Shown here: positions 1-9,896 of the stretch, piece by piece
Layout: each line of letters opens with the position of its first letter
How positions within the stretch are numbered: the first letter of the stretch is position 1
From: Solenopsis invicta
Taxonomy: Eukaryota > Arthropoda > Insecta > Hymenoptera > Formicidae
Assembly (NCBI RefSeq): GCF_016802725.1
Contig: NC_052668.1
Coordinates: 24,050,501-24,114,500, forward strand
Length of the DNA stretch: 64,000 nucleotides
Direction of reading: 5' to 3'
Made by a program: the position numbers and the translations under genes
The notes under the pieces: generated by a model
Database searches by the model: none
What the model saw: the letters and a program-made list of their open reading frames with translations, nothing else
What the model was told of the DNA's origin: nothing

Positions 1-2178
1 GACGTAGACAAGGGACTTGGTAAATTGACATTATTCAAAAATTTTATAGCATTTTTTTAATAGAAATATGGATACCTTTTTACACGAAAGCTTATTAATA
101 ATATACTAAACGTTATCACGCTCCAGGTTTTATTTATACAATTTTGATGGTAACAAAACTAACATTGCTATTGCATCAAAATCGTAATATACGAGTATTA
201 ACGATAGATACATTTCTAATGGCACAAGATGCGGTATTAAAATTCTTATAGATGGTAGAGTATTTCTTACGGCGGGGAGTGACAAGACTGTGGTACCAGC
301 TAGTATATTGACAGTAAGCGAGAAACAGGGAGAGACTGGTCCACTTCTGCGTCCGTATCCCGATTGGTCTTGGTATAAAGATGGTTGTAATGGTATTACA
401 GGTGCTGTTTACAATATAGAAGTAAGTATCTTTATTTTTCATCCATGAAGAATTATTACATTTCATTGTTGCGTTTAGTATGACAGTGTGTTAGATAATA
501 TGCCATTTATATATTGCACTCACAATAATTATTTGTGTATATAGTTACAATAAAATATAAAATAGTTACATTTTTTAATCATCTCAGATTAAATGCAATC
601 ATATGTTCCTTGTGGATAATGGCCAAATTAGAAAGAATCAAGTATGTTCACCGCAACTATTGATCTTCGATTTATACACTGACAAATTGGTTAAACGTGT
701 TCCTATCCCGATTGAAATTGCGCATCACAAAAATACTACTGGAGTGTTAAGTTCAGTTGCTGTTTTTACCCCATTTTGCAGAAATGTGAAGGATGATGCA
801 GTTGTTAGTATAATCTTTTATTTAAAGTTAATATATTCTTTTAAATTTAAGAAAATTGTTTAGCTAGAGAAAGAGAGACAGAAAGTAAAATTCAAAAACT
901 ATTTTAAATATGTATGGTGTACTTTCCATATTCATTATACGAATATTATTTGGTATATTGTATTTCATTTTTTTTTAATGTGTATGCGATTATAATATTG
1001 AATTAATCGCAACTCAGGTATTCATGGCAGACTCGAAAGGTTCTGGTTTAGTGGTATATAATGGACGTACTTCTAAGATGTGCAGAGTCGAATCTGATTC
1101 GATGAAAATTCCGCCTGATCCTAATTTCGTAATAGAAAACAAGACTTATCATTTTTCGGATACTGTCCACGGTATGACAATTATTGGTAAAGGCAAGTAC
1201 TTCTTTTCAAGATTATTTATCATGCTTATTACATATAGCAAGTGTTTGCGTATTTCAATTCTAACTTCAGACTCTATTAAGCCCGTATCAGACTACGCAT
1301 TGAAAATTGAAGATTGAAGATTAAAGATTGAGCTTTGGCCAATCAAAATAAAAGGAGTTAAAATTTCCTTGTTTTGATTGGTCAAATTTCAATTTTAATC
1401 TTCAATCTCAATCTTCAATGCGTAGTCTGATACGGGCTTTAGACTTGTTTGCGTCTATCATATTTCAATAATATATAAAATATAATTTTTATTTTTCTTA
1501 TATTTAACGTTATTTACGTAACCATGTGCTTCATGTGCTGATGATTAAAAGTATAGAAAACTTCTTTTTACAAGTCATAAATTCCTCATTTCTGCGATTA
1601 TTAATACTTCAATGAATGTTTTAGATTTATACTATGCTACTTTCATGGGACGGCAAATATATAAAGTAGAATTTCAGAAGTTAATAGACTGTTCACCACA
1701 AGATATTAATGAAGCTAATAGACAAACTCAATCGATTGCGTTAGAAGGTCCGACAACAATGTTGGCGTCTCACAGATGTTCGTTATTTTTTAGCGATGTA
1801 ACAAAAAGGTCTATTATGTGTGCGAACGTTACGAAGAATTTTAACTCCATAAATAAGGTGAGATAACTGAATGTAATTATACTCTACGTATCGGATTATT
1901 TTACAAAATATTTTAGATTTAATAAGCGATTGTTGTTGATGGCTTAGCATTTTATTATCATAAATGACATTGGTTTTAAGGAACTTGTTGCACATGATCC
2001 AAAAATGGAATTTTCGGCTGGGTTGAAGGTCAGAAATGGTGAATTATTGATTTTATCAAACAGATTTCCTTTAACTTCAAATAATAACTTAAATAGAAAC
2101 GAGATAAACTTTCGTTATTTCTCAATTCCTATTACGGATATAGAAAATAACACAAATTGCTTTTCTTTCTGCAATTAA
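1..2178 (+). CDS. Yellow / major royal jelly-like protein, 5'-partial, with an in-frame TAA
   Basis: Secreted yellow/MRJP family protein (six-bladed beta-propeller; cuticle pigmentation, behaviour or caste-related roles in the family). Proposed exons are 1-19, 127-421, 588-803, 1018-1186, 1625-1857 and 1981-2178; all junctions are GT-AG and in phase, and the stop is TAA at 2176. Family blocks seen are PYPDWSWY in exon 2, VDNGQ and SPQLLIFDLYTDKLV in exon 3, GSGLVVYNG in exon 4 and a C-terminal IRYW-like stretch (FRYFSIP). The signal-peptide exon lies off the left edge. In exon 2 the frame fixed by both splice sites contains TAA at 185-187, so this copy may be a pseudogene or carry a sequence error. 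The 1186/1625 junction is the least certain, because a few residues are missing there compared with the family. A polyadenylation signal AATAAA lies at 2235-2240. Confidence 0.8.
1280..1438. mobile_element. Foldback MITE, PIF/Harbinger-like
   Basis: A 159-bp element inside an intron of the yellow-like gene. Its first 24 or so bases (starting AGCCCGTATCAGAC) are the perfect reverse complement of its last (ending GTCTGATACGGGCT), and the interior continues as an imperfect foldback. It is flanked on both sides by TTA (1277-1279 and 1439-1441). A 3-bp TWA duplication and G/C-rich tips fit PIF/Harbinger MITEs. It has no coding capacity. Confidence 0.8.
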
Positions 2179-4558
2179 GGCGTCATCATATTTGACTTTT
2201 TGTTATACATTTTAACATACATTGCAATATATGTAATAAAAGAAAATTTTAAGGTATGTATGTGTAGTTTTGTAGTATGTTGCAAGAAATTAGTTTGCAT
2301 ATCTGTAGATCTGTAGATTTTAAATACATTTCAAATCTGGTTTAGGATAATTTTAATTTGAAAATAAATAAATTTTCTTAAGATTTGTCAGCAAACACAA
2401 TATGTAATATAATTGTTAAGATAAATAGAAATAAGTATGTTATAAATATTGAGTGTTTTATAGTAATTAAATAAAATAATTGAGCATAGAAGCTTATAGT
2501 TTAGATGCAAGGACGAATCTTATAAAGATGACTCCGCATCCGATTTAGCTTAATATTATATTAATTTTATTATTAACAATCATAATCCTATAATATTTAA
2601 ATTCTCCATAGTATCTTAACATGAAGAACTAAAAATGAGAAAATTAAAATGAAATAAGAAATGGTAAAATGTTAATTTATATGTATAGTTATAAATCTCA
2701 TTATGCAAAATATAGTCTACGTCGGCAAATAAAAATTGTGAACGTTAATTATCTCACGCTTAATTATCCTAGAGTATATTTCGCCAGAAAACAGTAATAG
2801 TTCAGACTTGTATACATCCACGAAGCAGTTGACTTTTGTTTGAAATTGGATGTGGTGGTATTTGGCGCTGGATTGCAAATTGAACCTTTCGGCCTGTTCA
2901 GGACGATTATACCACGCACTCTGGGCAGCTTTTGGTTACGGCTCAAATTCTTGATTACTTCATTTCTTTGAAATTGACAAAATTCAGTTCGCACGTATAA
3001 TTTGCTTTAATGTGTATTCGCATCAATGTGTATATTCAAACCTTCGCGAATAGTAACTTGCGGGTGAAGTTTTTCGTCATTAAATGGAAAATTAAAGAAA
3101 CATACATGCTGGAGAATCAATGTACACGATAATGTTCGACATAAAAATATGTCAAAAATGAAACCGACATTTAATCATACTATAATTACTAATATAAATA
3201 ATTGTAAAATTTTATTAGCAATTAAAACGATATATTTTCATTAGGTTCCACTCATTTACATAATTAAAACTTAATTCGATGTAAAACATCTAAATTTACA
3301 CTATTTTAAAAAAATATCTTTCAAGAAAACTCAATACAGAGTTTTATCAACGTTTCTATCCCATTGCATCACATGAAAATATTCGTAAGCTTTGAACAAG
3401 CAGTTTTCATCGAAAATCTGCAAAGTGAAAATAAACCTGCGAAAATTCGTTATTCATTTTATTCATACATTGTCGCTGTGTAATTTAAACAGCTCTTTCT
3501 GATTGTTGTTCTGCAAATTAATATGTGGTCTACATGTCAATTTATTTGAAATGACAATGTGAAACTGAATATTTTAGAAATTATTTTTACAATTTTAATG
3601 AACATGTTTAAATTTTATTATAAAAGGAATTATTTTCTGCAAAGAGAAAATCAAATAGGAATTGGAATTGATTTCAAAATAATTCTTAATTTCTAAACTT
3701 AATTTCACAGACTCGGTCTCCGTTAAAATATAATATACTTCTATTTGTTTGTTTATTGAGAGCTCCGTAAATACTTCCGCGCAATAAGAAAAATCGCCGG
3801 AGGCAGCTAACTTCGTTATTGAAGGAACTTGGATATTATCTCTGCATAAATAGGAAAACGATGATTTCGCAAGTTCAACTAAAGTGGATAGGTATGTTAT
3901 TCCATCGAAACTTTCATAAAGGCGACAAAAAGTACTGCGTAACTTTTCTAAAAGCGTGTAAATCAAATTTAGCGAGTTGCGAGTTCACTGCGAAGATACG
4001 AACTGTCACCAGAACAATATCAATTATGTGCATTCAATACACTCGAAACTTGATAAAAAAAAAACTAGATCAAACATGCAAGTATGTCCTACATTTTTCA
4101 GATTTTCTCTGCGACTAGTAATCTCCTCGAGACTTCAATCTTTTCTTTTTGAATTCTCTGAGATGGCAATCGAATAATCTCCTTGGGGAGAAAGTAAGCA
4201 GCTTCAAGATACTCAAAAAGCATTAAGCCACTTTTGATTGAAAATAATACAAAAGTCTTATTAGTTATTAAAAAAATATAGAATGAAATAAATTATCGCA
4301 AAAAAAGTCATTTTGATTTGGAAAATGTAAACTGAAAAGAACTCAATAAAGTTTTTTGCAGGAAGTTTACATTAAATTTACATTGTAAATTAATTCTAAG
4401 TATAGAGTTTGTCAAGTTTGTTGTTATATGTAAAAAATATTTTTATTACTTAACGATATATACACAATAATAATAGAAAAAAACCTGTTTTCAAAATCAC
4501 AAATACAAAATTATATTATGTACATTTTTATGTCATACGCAAAAAGAAAAATCCTGAG
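2179..4558. other. AT-rich intergenic region, yellow-like gene to EIF1AD
   Basis: This stretch between two 3' ends is strongly AT-rich. It holds the polyadenylation signal of the yellow-like gene (2235-2240) and, on the minus strand, an AATAAA for EIF1AD (read at 4442-4447, about 110 nt past its stop). A 123-codon open frame on the minus strand at 3595-3966 has no ATG start and no clear splice context. No convincing gene or RNA was seen. Confidence 0.6.
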
Positions 4559-5231
4559 TTAGTGAGAATTAGATTCACTAGAATCTGTATCACTTTCGCT
4601 GTCTGTTTTTTCGTTAACGGGACGCCTATTCGTATTCACAAAAAGCTCTTCGTCGTCGCACGTGGTATAATTCGTCGCTATCGAATGTCCGTTTCTCTTT
4701 GGATCCTCATCAAATTCCGGCGGCCAACAATTTTGTTCACGATACCATTTTATGTGATCCTGTAATGTAATATTTATACATATATTAATAAAGGATAAAA
4801 GCAGTTCTTAATGTTTGCAAAAGAATTTAATTTTTTTTAATTTTTTTATAATTGCATTAATATTTAATTTAAATTAGAGAATATATAAATTTTTGTGAGA
4901 CGATAAGAAAAAGACTCTTAAAATAATGCTAAATATAAATTGCTAAGAGATAGTGAATTACCTTCGTAAGTATTTTGACAATTTCGCCCTTGACTTTCTT
5001 GCCTTCCGCAATTGGTTCAATAATAATGTAGTCACCTCTCTTCACCCAGATATTTTGCCTAAATTTTGTGGGCATGGAGACAATGTACTGTTCTCCGGCA
5101 GGAGTGACAACCTCGTGAAGATTATGACCGCGTGCCTGGACAATTCGTACGATGCTTTGCGAATCCTTGGGAAGACTCATATCCCCGAGTTCTTGAAAAA
5201 CGTATTTGCGCTTCGTTGCTACAGACGACAT
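4559..5231 (-). CDS. EIF1AD: RNA-binding protein EIF1AD (eIF1A-domain protein)
   Basis: Two exons, 5231-4962 and 4759-4559, joined in phase 0, give 156 aa. The protein starts MSSVATKRKYVFQELG. It contains the eIF1A-like S1/OB-fold core with the family blocks QSIVRIVQARGHNLHEV, YIVSMPTKFRQNIWVKRGD and KVKGEIVKIL (about residues 24-88). Exon 2 adds DHIKWYREQNCWPPEF and an acidic, serine-rich tail (DSESDTDSSESNSH), as in EIF1AD of other animals. The family is nuclear and linked to translation-factor-like RNA binding and the oxidative stress response; its precise role is unsettled. It lies 125 bp downstream of POLG on the same strand, so the two could share transcriptional context, but nothing seen proves co-transcription. 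Length and order match the family. Confidence 0.93.
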
Positions 5232-5356
5232 TGTGACCCGTGAAATAAAACTAAAAATATAATTACTTTTATTTTTTTTCTTTCATTGATTCTTCTTTAC
5301 TTGAATATGGCGAAACCAAATGTTGCGTTTCCGAAAATCGTAATACAAAATTGATT

Positions 5357-8300
5357 TTATAAATTCCGTTTATTTAATTTATTGACAGGCCGCGATGACT
5401 TTTCAACGGTGGAATCCGCGTTTGTTTTAACTTTACGACTTTTCGCGTTGTGCCAAGAACCTAGCGAGCCGCCGGATTTTTCCAAAGCGGCCCATACGTC
5501 TAAACTCTCGCCGGGCGGTATTTCATATCCGTTCTGCAAGCCGTGAGGATTCGATGGGGTTTTACAATCATGAATGGACTCTTTGCGAAGGACGGTATCG
5601 ACTTCAACGGCGGCGAAGAATGCCACCGACATCGGCAGATCTCTCATGCCTAGTCTAGAAGCACAAAACGCTCTTGTCATCAGATTGGTTACGTGCATGG
5701 CCAGCGCAGCGTTGTACTTGTATCTGGACGGAACCAGATATCTTACTTCATCGTGAAACGATAGGCAGAATCTGGCATTATCTTTCATCAGCCATCTCAT
5801 GGAGACCAGCATCAAGTGAAGGAAATCTACTGCGCCACTCTGTACCACCCAATTAATTTTGGTAGGTAAGAACTTATCGTCATCATCGGTATTAGTGATC
5901 TCCAGAGCACGGCTCAATCTAGCGTTGAGGAACGGAGTAATCGGATGTTCACTTCCGGCGATCTGTTCTAATCGATTAAACATAGCTGATTCTGATCCGT
6001 CTATCCACTCGCTCTTCTGGAAAATGTCTTGTAATCCTTTGCCATGCAACTTCGCTATGTGATATGCCTGAGAGGATGTGTAGGAAATATTCTGCAAGTC
6101 ATCATTGATAAATTCAGTTTTCAATCGATATATCTTTTTACCCTTGGTAAGAGCGAACATCTTGCGTGATTTAGAAATGGCCTCGGCGTCCGTCATGGAT
6201 GGGTTGAACTGCTTTAGCAGTCGTTCAGCGAACTTTTGGCCAGCACCGTAGATTCGAGCATAGTTAATGACCTTGGCGTGGTCGCGGGAGATGCCGATGG
6301 CCTTGGCAGTGACGCTATGCATATCGGTACCGTTGGATTTGGTGCCGATGAGAGTCATCCAGCCGAAAGGCGTGGCTCCGTGGATACGCTTGTAATGCGC
6401 GTCTCCGATGACTGAAGCGATCCACAATTCCTGGCTATCCACGTCGGCACCGACGATGTTGTATCCCGGTGGTGCTTGTATCATGCACCTGAGCTCTGAG
6501 CCGATTCGTTCGACGTGCGCGTTTGACGCTGTCATCCATGTAGGTTCCACTGCGCGACGCGTTAAAGTACCGGAAACAACTACTTGAGGTATTATCGCGC
6601 CGTAACGCGTGTGTCGCTTCGTTCTTTTGACGATGCCGGGCAGAGAGTGGTTATCCAACCATATCACCAACTGCGACATGATTCGATCGCGATTGTTCCG
6701 CCAGTAAGACAACATGCGGGCGATCTTCAGCACCTCCGCGGCGCTGATGTCCAAGCCGGCAAGTACATTCTCGGAGAACTTGTTGAGGAAGTCCTTAGCG
6801 AGAGGATTGCCGACGTTGTAGTTGGCACCATCCTTGTGTGGCAGCTTGAAAAAGTAGCAGCAATTGTCAATGTCGACGTTGCACCATACGCCAGTGCCCT
6901 TGTACATTTCATTGTATGACTCGTTCTGCTTCTTCTTAAATCGCCAGAATTCTATCTTATGAAGATCGTTCTGTACGTCGGTGCTTAAGGTGGCCATTGC
7001 GTCATCGGAGATGTCTCTGGACTGGCTGGACGCTGGCAAAGGACATTGCGCTAAAAGATTCTTCAACGGCACTTTAGTCTCTATGTCGAGATCGTCATTG
7101 TAAGGCACTAAAATCCCCCAACCGTGATCTTTTATATAATGCAATGGATATTTCTCCCATGTTAGATTCAGTAGCTTGGGAACCACTTGCATGGAAGTGC
7201 TGATATTCTGCGGACCTGCCGTCCAGTCCTCGTCGCTCTGCTTAGGACAGAGTTTCCTGTACCATGCTGGGTAGCCCGGCATATGCGGCATTCTAGCTGG
7301 TAATAAATGTCTGGTTTGGTCCAAATACGCAAATTCCTTTGCCAGATGATCCTCTTCTTCCTCTTCAGCATCTGACAAATACTTTTTAGTATCTGACTCT
7401 TTCACTGTTTCCGCTACATTTGTCTCTACGCCAACAGGCTTTACCTTCGACATTTTGCTTTTCATTTTAATTTCCTGCCTGCTCCAATCTTGGTCCCACA
7501 TCCACAAGTCCTCCTTGTATTTCTCGTCGTGCATAAGATGGCAAACGGCGTCTGCTCTCTTGGCAAGAGTAAATTTTGCTTCGTAGTTCAAGTCGTCAAA
7601 GGTCGACTCTGATTCCTCCAAGTATCTCTGCCAATTAGAATTCACCGGCAAATACGCCGAGCCAAGTTCCAACATTCCTGCCAAAGTAACTGGATGAGGG
7701 AATCTCTCTTGAAAGAGCGGGAATAGATTGCGTAATATATTGTGAGTGGCAATCGTATCAGAGGCGCAGTAAGACATCAACATATCAAAATTATCTCTAA
7801 TATCTTCGATAGTACCTTTGACAAATAGATCTCTCCCTTCCTTACTTATCTCATAGCCACAGTATAGCTTGTGCACTTCCACCAAGCTGTTTAACGAAGT
7901 GTTGGGCAACCAAATTTCTTTCTCCGCATTCGCTTTTTTGGATAACAACAGCGACCTTTGGTAGCTATTAAGACCACTGACGCACACGTGTAATGACATA
8001 GTGTCGAGAAAACGTGTTCCTGTGCAATTCAACCAATATTGCTCCTTGATTCTACTTCTGTCATATGACACATTGTGACCTACAATAATCTTTGGTTTTT
8101 TCTGGTGCTGATTCAATCTATATCCATGTTCCTCCTTACCACTCTCCATAGGAACGAGCATATTCGGCGTGAATAACTGTGTGTCAAACGTCTGATTGAT
8201 ACCTTGTGTCAAAGAACTTGAGACCCAGCTGTACCAGGCCTTACTACTGACTGCAGTGGCTAGGGTAGGCAAGGGACCCTGTTTCATGCAAACTTCTACG

Positions 8301-9157
8301 TCAAAAATTACACCATCCTCCAGTGGATAATCTACGCTTTCTATTGTACCATCCACTGCATATCTGGTCCATCCTTCTTTGAAAAGCCATTGCTTTGGTA
8401 TCTTGGGAACGTCCCTCATAATGTCATTTATAATCTGCAAATACGGCTTAGTCTGTGCTCTTCCAATGTTATAAAAATGCTCCTCTATATCTTCTCCTTC
8501 CAAAGCTGGTAGCTTCAAATTCACCTCTGGTAATTTGGTTGCATCGTCTACGTTTATACTATACTTGACTAAATTTTTCTTTATGCTATCTATTTCCTCT
8601 TCAGAGAGACAGTCCTCTTTATCATCCTTTCTGAACAATTGATGGTGCAATGTTTTGGGCAACATTTGCATATTTATTTCGTTAACTCTAATATTATCTC
8701 TTCTTGGATTCATCTCCGAATCAACATTTGTATTATTTTTCAATTTTCTTGATTCTTGAGTGTCACTTCCACTTGATTGCTGACTCGATTCAGCCATTTG
8801 CTTATCCATATCGTGAATTTTTATATCCTCACCCGAATTTACATCTTGTTCTGGCGTCGACTTCTTCGACATCTGTATATTAGCGTTCGACTCGCTCGGT
8901 GTTCCTCCTTCCGACCTAGTGAGTAACTTGTGAAAGCCCGCCTCAAAATTAATAGGTATCACAGGCGAATTGTAAATAGAGCTCGTGGCGGGTTTGGCAC
9001 TCTTAGAGGTTAGGCTCACTTGGTTAGGTTCCACATCTCGGCCGTTCTTCAAACGCACCCTCCTCCACTGAGTCTTCTTGAAAGTCCGAATGCCGTTCTG
9101 CGCGTCCGTGCATTTATGCCGAATGCAAATGTTAAGCAAGCGAATCCTCAGTCTCAT
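5357..9157 (-). CDS. POLG: DNA polymerase gamma catalytic subunit, single exon
   Basis: Replicates and proofreads mitochondrial DNA in the matrix (Drosophila ortholog tamas). It is one uninterrupted frame of 1266 codons. I chose ATG at 9155-9157 because the frame upstream opens only with GTG, and the N-terminus it gives (MRLRIRLLNICIRHKC) is a basic amphipathic mitochondrial presequence. Positions here count from the upstream GTG; subtract 9 for this start. The 3'-5' exonuclease has motif I FDVEVC (Asp295, Glu297), motif II VGHNVSYDR (368-376) and motif III YCASDTIAT (472-480). Between the two domains lies a spacer with a Glu-rich run near 607-612. Family-A polymerase motifs are A VGADVDSQELW (911-921), B with Arg967, Lys971, Tyr975 and Tyr979, and C FHDEV (1143-1147). 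All catalytic residues are present. The N-terminal 90-190 segment is low-complexity and Ser/Asp/Lys-rich. It is divergent with CEP97. Confidence 0.97.
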   Translation of the reverse strand: MRLRIRLLNICIRHKCTDAQNGIRTFKKTQWRRVRLKNGRDVEPNQVSLTSKSAKPATSSIYNSPVIPINFEAGFHKLLTRSEGGTPSESNANIQMSKKSTPEQDVNSGEDIKIHDMDKQMAESSQQSSGSDTQESRKLKNNTNVDSEMNPRRDNIRVNEINMQMLPKTLHHQLFRKDDKEDCLSEEEIDSIKKNLVKYSINVDDATKLPEVNLKLPALEGEDIEEHFYNIGRAQTKPYLQIINDIMRDVPKIPKQWLFKEGWTRYAVDGTIESVDYPLEDGVIFDVEVCMKQGPLPTLATAVSSKAWYSWVSSSLTQGINQTFDTQLFTPNMLVPMESGKEEHGYRLNQHQKKPKIIVGHNVSYDRSRIKEQYWLNCTGTRFLDTMSLHVCVSGLNSYQRSLLLSKKANAEKEIWLPNTSLNSLVEVHKLYCGYEISKEGRDLFVKGTIEDIRDNFDMLMSYCASDTIATHNILRNLFPLFQERFPHPVTLAGMLELGSAYLPVNSNWQRYLEESESTFDDLNYEAKFTLAKRADAVCHLMHDEKYKEDLWMWDQDWSRQEIKMKSKMSKVKPVGVETNVAETVKESDTKKYLSDAEEEEEDHLAKEFAYLDQTRHLLPARMPHMPGYPAWYRKLCPKQSDEDWTAGPQNISTSMQVVPKLLNLTWEKYPLHYIKDHGWGILVPYNDDLDIETKVPLKNLLAQCPLPASSQSRDISDDAMATLSTDVQNDLHKIEFWRFKKKQNESYNEMYKGTGVWCNVDIDNCCYFFKLPHKDGANYNVGNPLAKDFLNKFSENVLAGLDISAAEVLKIARMLSYWRNNRDRIMSQLVIWLDNHSLPGIVKRTKRHTRYGAIIPQVVVSGTLTRRAVEPTWMTASNAHVERIGSELRCMIQAPPGYNIVGADVDSQELWIASVIGDAHYKRIHGATPFGWMTLIGTKSNGTDMHSVTAKAIGISRDHAKVINYARIYGAGQKFAERLLKQFNPSMTDAEAISKSRKMFALTKGKKIYRLKTEFINDDLQNISYTSSQAYHIAKLHGKGLQDIFQKSEWIDGSESAMFNRLEQIAGSEHPITPFLNARLSRALEITNTDDDDKFLPTKINWVVQSGAVDFLHLMLVSMRWLMKDNARFCLSFHDEVRYLVPSRYKYNAALAMHVTNLMTRAFCASRLGMRDLPMSVAFFAAVEVDTVLRKESIHDCKTPSNPHGLQNGYEIPPGESLDVWAALEKSGGSLGSWHNAKSRKVKTNADSTVEKSSRPVNKLNKRNL

Positions 9158-9896
9158 CTTACCGGCCTCATTCGAATACCTCACGGCTACAACGAAACAC
9201 GTGCTTCGACAGCCGGAAGCTGTCGAAACCGCGTATATTATGAAAATATCTCGCTAGTAACTAGCAATAAAAGATAAACGGAATCTTACCTGGCCGCGTT
9301 GAACTAAACAAAATGCATTTCTTTAGCGCAAAAACTCGATGAACGCTATAAAACTGTACTTTGACGAGATAAACAAATAACGTGCGCTCGAAATATACTG
9401 AAATATACTTCGCATCTGAATCCTAAAGTTGGCTGCACTTTTTACGCAATTCACAGGTTGGCCATTCTGTTCTGAATGTAACCTCACTTCAAACGAGATG
9501 CGCCACAATGCGCCATACTGCGCTGTGCGCTCTCGATCACGCAATTTGAAAATCAATAGCGACAGACGCGCCTCCGTTTTTAATTACAATTGCGAAGCTT
9601 TTTCCATAATAACTAAACGTTAAAAAATAATTAACTGAATATGCAATTAGCTAATTTAAATACACCCATTCTCCAATAAAGATCAATCGTAACAAAAATA
9701 AAAGTTTTCATAGTTTAATAAATTAAAGAAAATACAATTCTGTTATATACATATGTAAACATATATGTATTTCATCTATATCTACATATATATAAAGGCA
9801 TCTCGTTCGAAAATCTAACCCATATATCGATTCTCGTATCGTGACGGCGACGACATCTCGGCGTCCGCCAGTGTCCGCCAGTTTATTGTGTTCATC
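9158..9896. promoter_or_regulatory. Divergent POLG/CEP97 promoter region
   Basis: The 739 bp between two divergently oriented start codons contain both 5' leaders and probably a shared promoter. The POLG-proximal part is mixed in composition. The centre is AT-rich with ATATGTA palindromes (about 9745-9795). GC content rises again just before the CEP97 ATG (9841-9896), where the 9-base string GTCCGCCAG is repeated in tandem (9862-9880). No TATA box in convincing position was identified. The extent of each 5' UTR cannot be read from sequence alone. Confidence 0.5.

Noticed and set aside
176..466. 96-codon minus-strand frame
   Set aside because: Antisense to an exon of the yellow-like gene whose plus-strand translation is clearly family-like.
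5574..7371. Several open frames opposite to or out of frame with POLG
   Set aside because: All lie inside the POLG coding region, which has every catalytic motif; these are compositional shadows.
9158..9184. Nine-codon N-terminal extension of POLG
   Set aside because: It would start with GTG; nuclear animal genes use ATG, and the ATG at 9155-9157 gives a good mitochondrial presequence.
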